The notes under the pieces: generated by a model
What the model was told of the DNA's origin: nothing
The model's database searches: none
Seen by the model: only the letters and a program-made list of their open reading frames with translations
Part shown: positions 23,351-25,802 of the stretch, piece after piece
How positions within the stretch are numbered: the stretch's first letter is position 1
How the letters are laid out: the number at the start of each line of letters is the position of its first letter
Made by a program: the position numbers and the translations under genes
NCBI GenBank assembly: GCA_016793305.1
Contig: JAEUHU010000393.1
Location: 1 to 25,802 of the forward strand
Source of the DNA: Planctomycetota bacterium
GTDB taxonomy: Bacteria; Planctomycetota; UBA1135; UBA2386
Direction of reading: 5' to 3'
DNA length: 25,802 bases

Positions 23351-24538
23351 ATGGCCGGCCTCGCTCCCAACGCCCGTTCGCGCCGCATCGAAGAATCGGC
23401 GACCCTCGCCATCACGGCGAAGGCGGCGAAGCTGAAGGCCGCCGGGGCCGACGTGGTGTCGCTCGGGGCCGGCGAGCCGGACTTCGTGACCCCGGCTCCG
23501 ATCGCCCGATCCGGCATCCGGGCCATCGAGCAGGGCGACACCCGCTACACCGCGGCCCCGGGCACGCCGCAGCTGCGCGCCGCCGGGGCGAAGTGGCTCA
23601 ACACGACGTTCGGCCTCGGCTACAGCTCCGACGAGGTGATGGTGTGTGCTGGCGCCAAGGGGGCCTTGCACATGGCGCTCGACGCGATCGTCGAGCCCGG
23701 CCAGAAGGTGCTGGTACTCGCCCCCTACTGGGTCAGCTACCCAGCCCTGGTGACGATGGCCGACGGCGTGCCGGTGATCGTGGAACCGGCGATCGAGCGC
23801 GGCTTCGTGCACGACGCGGCGACCATCGACGCGGCGATCCGCCAGCACCGCGCCGCCGGACTGATCGTCAACTACCCGAACAATCCCTCGGGGGCCGTGC
23901 CGACCCGGGCCCAGGTGCAGGCGCTGGTCGACGTCGTCGAGGCGAACGACGTGTGGCTGCTGTCCGACGAGATCTACGCGACGCTGCTCTACGACGGCGC
24001 CGAGCACGTCTCGCCCGCGTCGCTGCCCGGCGGCCGCGACCGCACGATCGTCGTCAACGGCTTCACCAAGTCGCACACGTTGACCGGCTGGCGCACCAGC
24101 TTCCTCGCCGGACCGCGCCCGGTCGTCGACGCCGCCTGCCGGATCCAGAGCCAGGTGCTCGGCAACCCGTGCACGATCAGCCAGGCCGCCACGCTGACGG
24201 CGTGCGAACTGCCGCTGCCCGACGAACAGAAGCGTCGGATGAGCGCGTTCGACGAGCGCCGCCGCTATCTGGTCGCCGAGATCAACAGGATCCCGGGGCT
24301 GCGCCTCACCGCCCCACGCGGCGCGTTCTACGCGCTGGTCGACGTGCGCGAGCTGTGCACGAAGAAGGGCCTCGACGACGTGCGGCTGTGCGAGCGCCTG
24401 TTGGACGAACAGCTGCTCGCCGCAGTGCCCGGCAGCGCGTTCGCGATCCCCGGGTTCGTGCGGCTCAGCTACGCCGCGGCGATGGACCAGCTGCACAAGG
24501 CCGTGGCGCGCCTGCGCGCGTTCGCGGAGGCGAAGTGA
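23351..24538 (+). CDS. Class I PLP aminotransferase (aspartate aminotransferase-like)
   Basis: The 395-residue protein belongs to the aspartate/aromatic aminotransferase family of fold type I, Igamma-like. Conserved features are SLGAGEPDF (38-45), TRYTAAPGTPQLR (64-76), NYPNNPSG with N178, and the SDEIYA region with D206 and Y209. The Schiff-base lysine is K240 in FTKSHTLTGWR, where R248 is the cofactor phosphate ligand. It transfers an amino group between an amino acid (probably aspartate) and a 2-oxo acid in the cytoplasm; the substrate is inferred, not proven. ATG 23351 was chosen because it starts the usual N-terminus; an upstream extension would overlap the promoter region. The exonuclease gene overlaps its stop (GTGA). 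Confidence 0.93.
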   Translation: MAGLAPNARSRRIEESATLAITAKAAKLKAAGADVVSLGAGEPDFVTPAPIARSGIRAIEQGDTRYTAAPGTPQLRAAGAKWLNTTFGLGYSSDEVMVCAGAKGALHMALDAIVEPGQKVLVLAPYWVSYPALVTMADGVPVIVEPAIERGFVHDAATIDAAIRQHRAAGLIVNYPNNPSGAVPTRAQVQALVDVVEANDVWLLSDEIYATLLYDGAEHVSPASLPGGRDRTIVVNGFTKSHTLTGWRTSFLAGPRPVVDAACRIQSQVLGNPCTISQAATLTACELPLPDEQKRRMSAFDERRRYLVAEINRIPGLRLTAPRGAFYALVDVRELCTKKGLDDVRLCERLLDEQLLAAVPGSAFAIPGFVRLSYAAAMDQLHKAVARLRAFAEAK

Positions 24539-25623
24539 ACGGCGACGAGGGCCGGGTGCGCGTGCTGCCGGCGGCGAACCTCGCCGCGCTCGAGCCGGCC
24601 GAGCACGACTGGGACGTGTTCGCCCAGCTGCGCTCGGTGAAGGAGCTGCAGACCAAGGACAAGAAGCCCTACCTCGTGCTCGAACTCGCCGACGTGCACG
24701 CGGTCGTCGAGGGCAAGATCTGGGACAACGCGCCCGACGCGATGGCGGCGGCGAAGGACGCCCCGCCGCGGGCGCTGGTGAAGCTGCGCGGCCGCGTGCG
24801 CGACTGGCAGGGCAAGGCCCAGCTGGTGATCGAACGGCTCAAGGTGGTCGCCGACGGCGAGCGCCCCGAGGGCTTCGATCCCGACCAGGTGGTCGATCCG
24901 GCGCTGGGCCTGGTCGAGGACCTGTGCTGCCGCACGCTGGTGTTCGACATCGAGACGGTGCCGGCGTTCGACCGCCGCGAGCTGCCGCCTACCGTCGCCG
25001 AGGCGTTGTCCGACAACGCGACGCGCAAGGAGATGGAGCCGGCTGCGGTGATGGGCATGTCGCCGTTCTTCGGCAAGGTCGTGTCGCTGGCGGTCGGCGA
25101 CGGCGACGCCGAGCCGGGCCAGGATCCGGTCACGGTGCTGGCGGTGCCACCCGACGGCGTCACGCTGACCGACTGCCCGGGCTGGCTGCGGCCGATGGAC
25201 GAAGCGACGCTGCTGCGTTCGTTCTGGGCCCTGTGCAGCCGCGCCGAGACCGTCGTGTCGTTCAATGGCCGCGGCTTCGACATCCCGTTCCTGGTCACGC
25301 GCAGCCTGATCCACGGCATCCCCGCCCGCGTCGACCTGATGTCGCAGCGCTTCGCGTTGCGCCCGAACCTCGACCTGTTCGAGCTGGTCACGCAGCGTGG
25401 CCGCGGGCCCAGCAAGCTCGACGTGGTCTGCTGGGCGCTCGGCATCGAGAGCCCGAAGGAAGTGATGGACGGCTCGATGGTCGCCCCGGCCTACGAGCGC
25501 GGCGAGATCGTCAAGATCGCCGAGTACAACGCCCACGACGTACGAGCGACCAGCGCCGTCTACCGCAAGGTGCGCGACCTGATCCTGCGCTACCGCGCGG
25601 ACTGGCAACCGTCGAAGAAGTGA
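24535..25623 (+). CDS. OB-fold / DEDDy-type 3'-5' exonuclease fusion
   Basis: The 362-residue protein from GTG 24535 overlaps the aminotransferase stop. Residues about 24-105 resemble the nucleic-acid-binding OB-fold of YhaM-type nucleases: KDKKPYLVLELADVHAVVEGKIWD, then LRGRVRDWQGKAQLVIERL. Residues 133-350 form a DnaQ-like 3'-5' exonuclease related to the PolB proofreading domain: Exo I FDIETVP with D138 and E140, Exo II VSFNGRGFDIPFL with D249, and Exo III YNAHDV with Y331 and D335, the DEDDy arrangement. It would digest single-stranded ends of DNA or RNA using two metal ions; the OB part would guide binding. The substrate is unknown. The small membrane-protein gene follows 14 nt downstream. 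Confidence 0.9.
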   Translation: MNGDEGRVRVLPAANLAALEPAEHDWDVFAQLRSVKELQTKDKKPYLVLELADVHAVVEGKIWDNAPDAMAAAKDAPPRALVKLRGRVRDWQGKAQLVIERLKVVADGERPEGFDPDQVVDPALGLVEDLCCRTLVFDIETVPAFDRRELPPTVAEALSDNATRKEMEPAAVMGMSPFFGKVVSLAVGDGDAEPGQDPVTVLAVPPDGVTLTDCPGWLRPMDEATLLRSFWALCSRAETVVSFNGRGFDIPFLVTRSLIHGIPARVDLMSQRFALRPNLDLFELVTQRGRGPSKLDVVCWALGIESPKEVMDGSMVAPAYERGEIVKIAEYNAHDVRATSAVYRKVRDLILRYRADWQPSKK

Positions 25624-25637
25624 GGCGAGGAGGCACG

Positions 25638-25802
25638 ATGGGCAAGAAGGGCAAGCCGGAGGGCGGCGCGAACGGAGCCGGCGGCCAGCTGCTGCTGGTC
25701 GGGGCGCTGCTGTTCGTCGTCGCGTGGTTCGTGCCGGTCTACAAGGGCCAGGACGTGTTCGGGGCGCTGCCCGGCTGGCTGCACGGCCTCGGGGCGCCAG
25801 CC
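25638..25802 (+). CDS. Small membrane protein, truncated by the window end
   Basis: Fifty-five codons are visible, reading MGKKGKPEGG first, with a good GGAGG about 5 nt before the ATG. A transmembrane helix is present at about residues 18-36 (LLLVGALLFVVAWFVPVY), followed by a Gly/Leu-rich loop. The frame is open to the edge. It begins 14 nt after the exonuclease stop and probably belongs to the same transcript. The family is not recognised. Confidence 0.65.
   Translation, partial: MGKKGKPEGGANGAGGQLLLVGALLFVVAWFVPVYKGQDVFGALPGWLHGLGAPA

Noticed and set aside
21754..24534. Plus-strand open frame upstream of the exonuclease
   Set aside because: It is antisense to the 715-residue gene and out of frame with the aminotransferase; only the part from 24535 has nuclease motifs.

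Overview
The window is chromosomal, very GC-rich (roughly 65-70 % by eye) and densely coding on both strands. Its content (an RpoD-like sigma factor, an HU protein with an N-terminal tail, pseudopilin and PilX-like envelope genes, many signal-peptide or membrane-anchored orphans, GTG/TTG starts and often no clear Shine-Dalgarno sequence) suits a Gram-negative environmental bacterium, perhaps of the Planctomycetota or a related phylum. That placement is inference: the window contains no rRNA gene. I see no insertion sequence, prophage, CRISPR array or integrase.

Layout. 119-2175 (minus): a tightly overlapping three-gene set (two-TM HAMP-like protein, small one-TM protein, PilX-like anchored protein), followed by tRNA-Ala(CGC). 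2372-4727 (plus): FlhG/MinD-type ATPase, HU-family protein, nitrilase-family amidohydrolase. 4809-7152 (minus): sigma-70 factor and a secreted, C-terminally anchored protein. 7283-8584 (plus): Mrp-type Fe-S carrier ATPase with a small CxxC protein (DUF1858-like). 8695-9573 (minus): family 2 glycosyltransferase. 9707-10030 (plus): thioredoxin. 10105-10494 (minus): small exported anchored protein. 10513-13740 (plus): lipB, xseA, xseB and an M50-like membrane protease, closely packed. 13771-15916 (minus): ceramidase-like lipoprotein and SirB1/transglutaminase-like protein. 16172-17584 (plus): group II PLP decarboxylase. 17590-20766 (minus): GspG-like pseudopilin, second HAMP-like protein and sensor histidine kinase, arranged as an operon. 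20949-21036 (minus): tRNA-Leu(GAG). 21100-23247 (minus): 715-residue membrane-anchored orphan. 23351 to the end (plus): class I aminotransferase, OB-fold/DEDDy exonuclease fusion, and the start of a small membrane protein.

Themes. Two loci pair a solitary two-TM HAMP-like protein with pilin-like or envelope components, and one of them adds a histidine kinase. Two nucleases have uncommon domain arrangements: an ExoVII large subunit with an N-terminal HARP-like module, and an OB-fold joined to a PolB-like 3'-5' exonuclease. Mrp lacks its C-terminal CxxC but sits beside a CxxC mini-protein. No gap between genes exceeds about 260 bases. I found no single clearly new multi-gene system; the fusions and the HAMP/pilin loci are the best leads.
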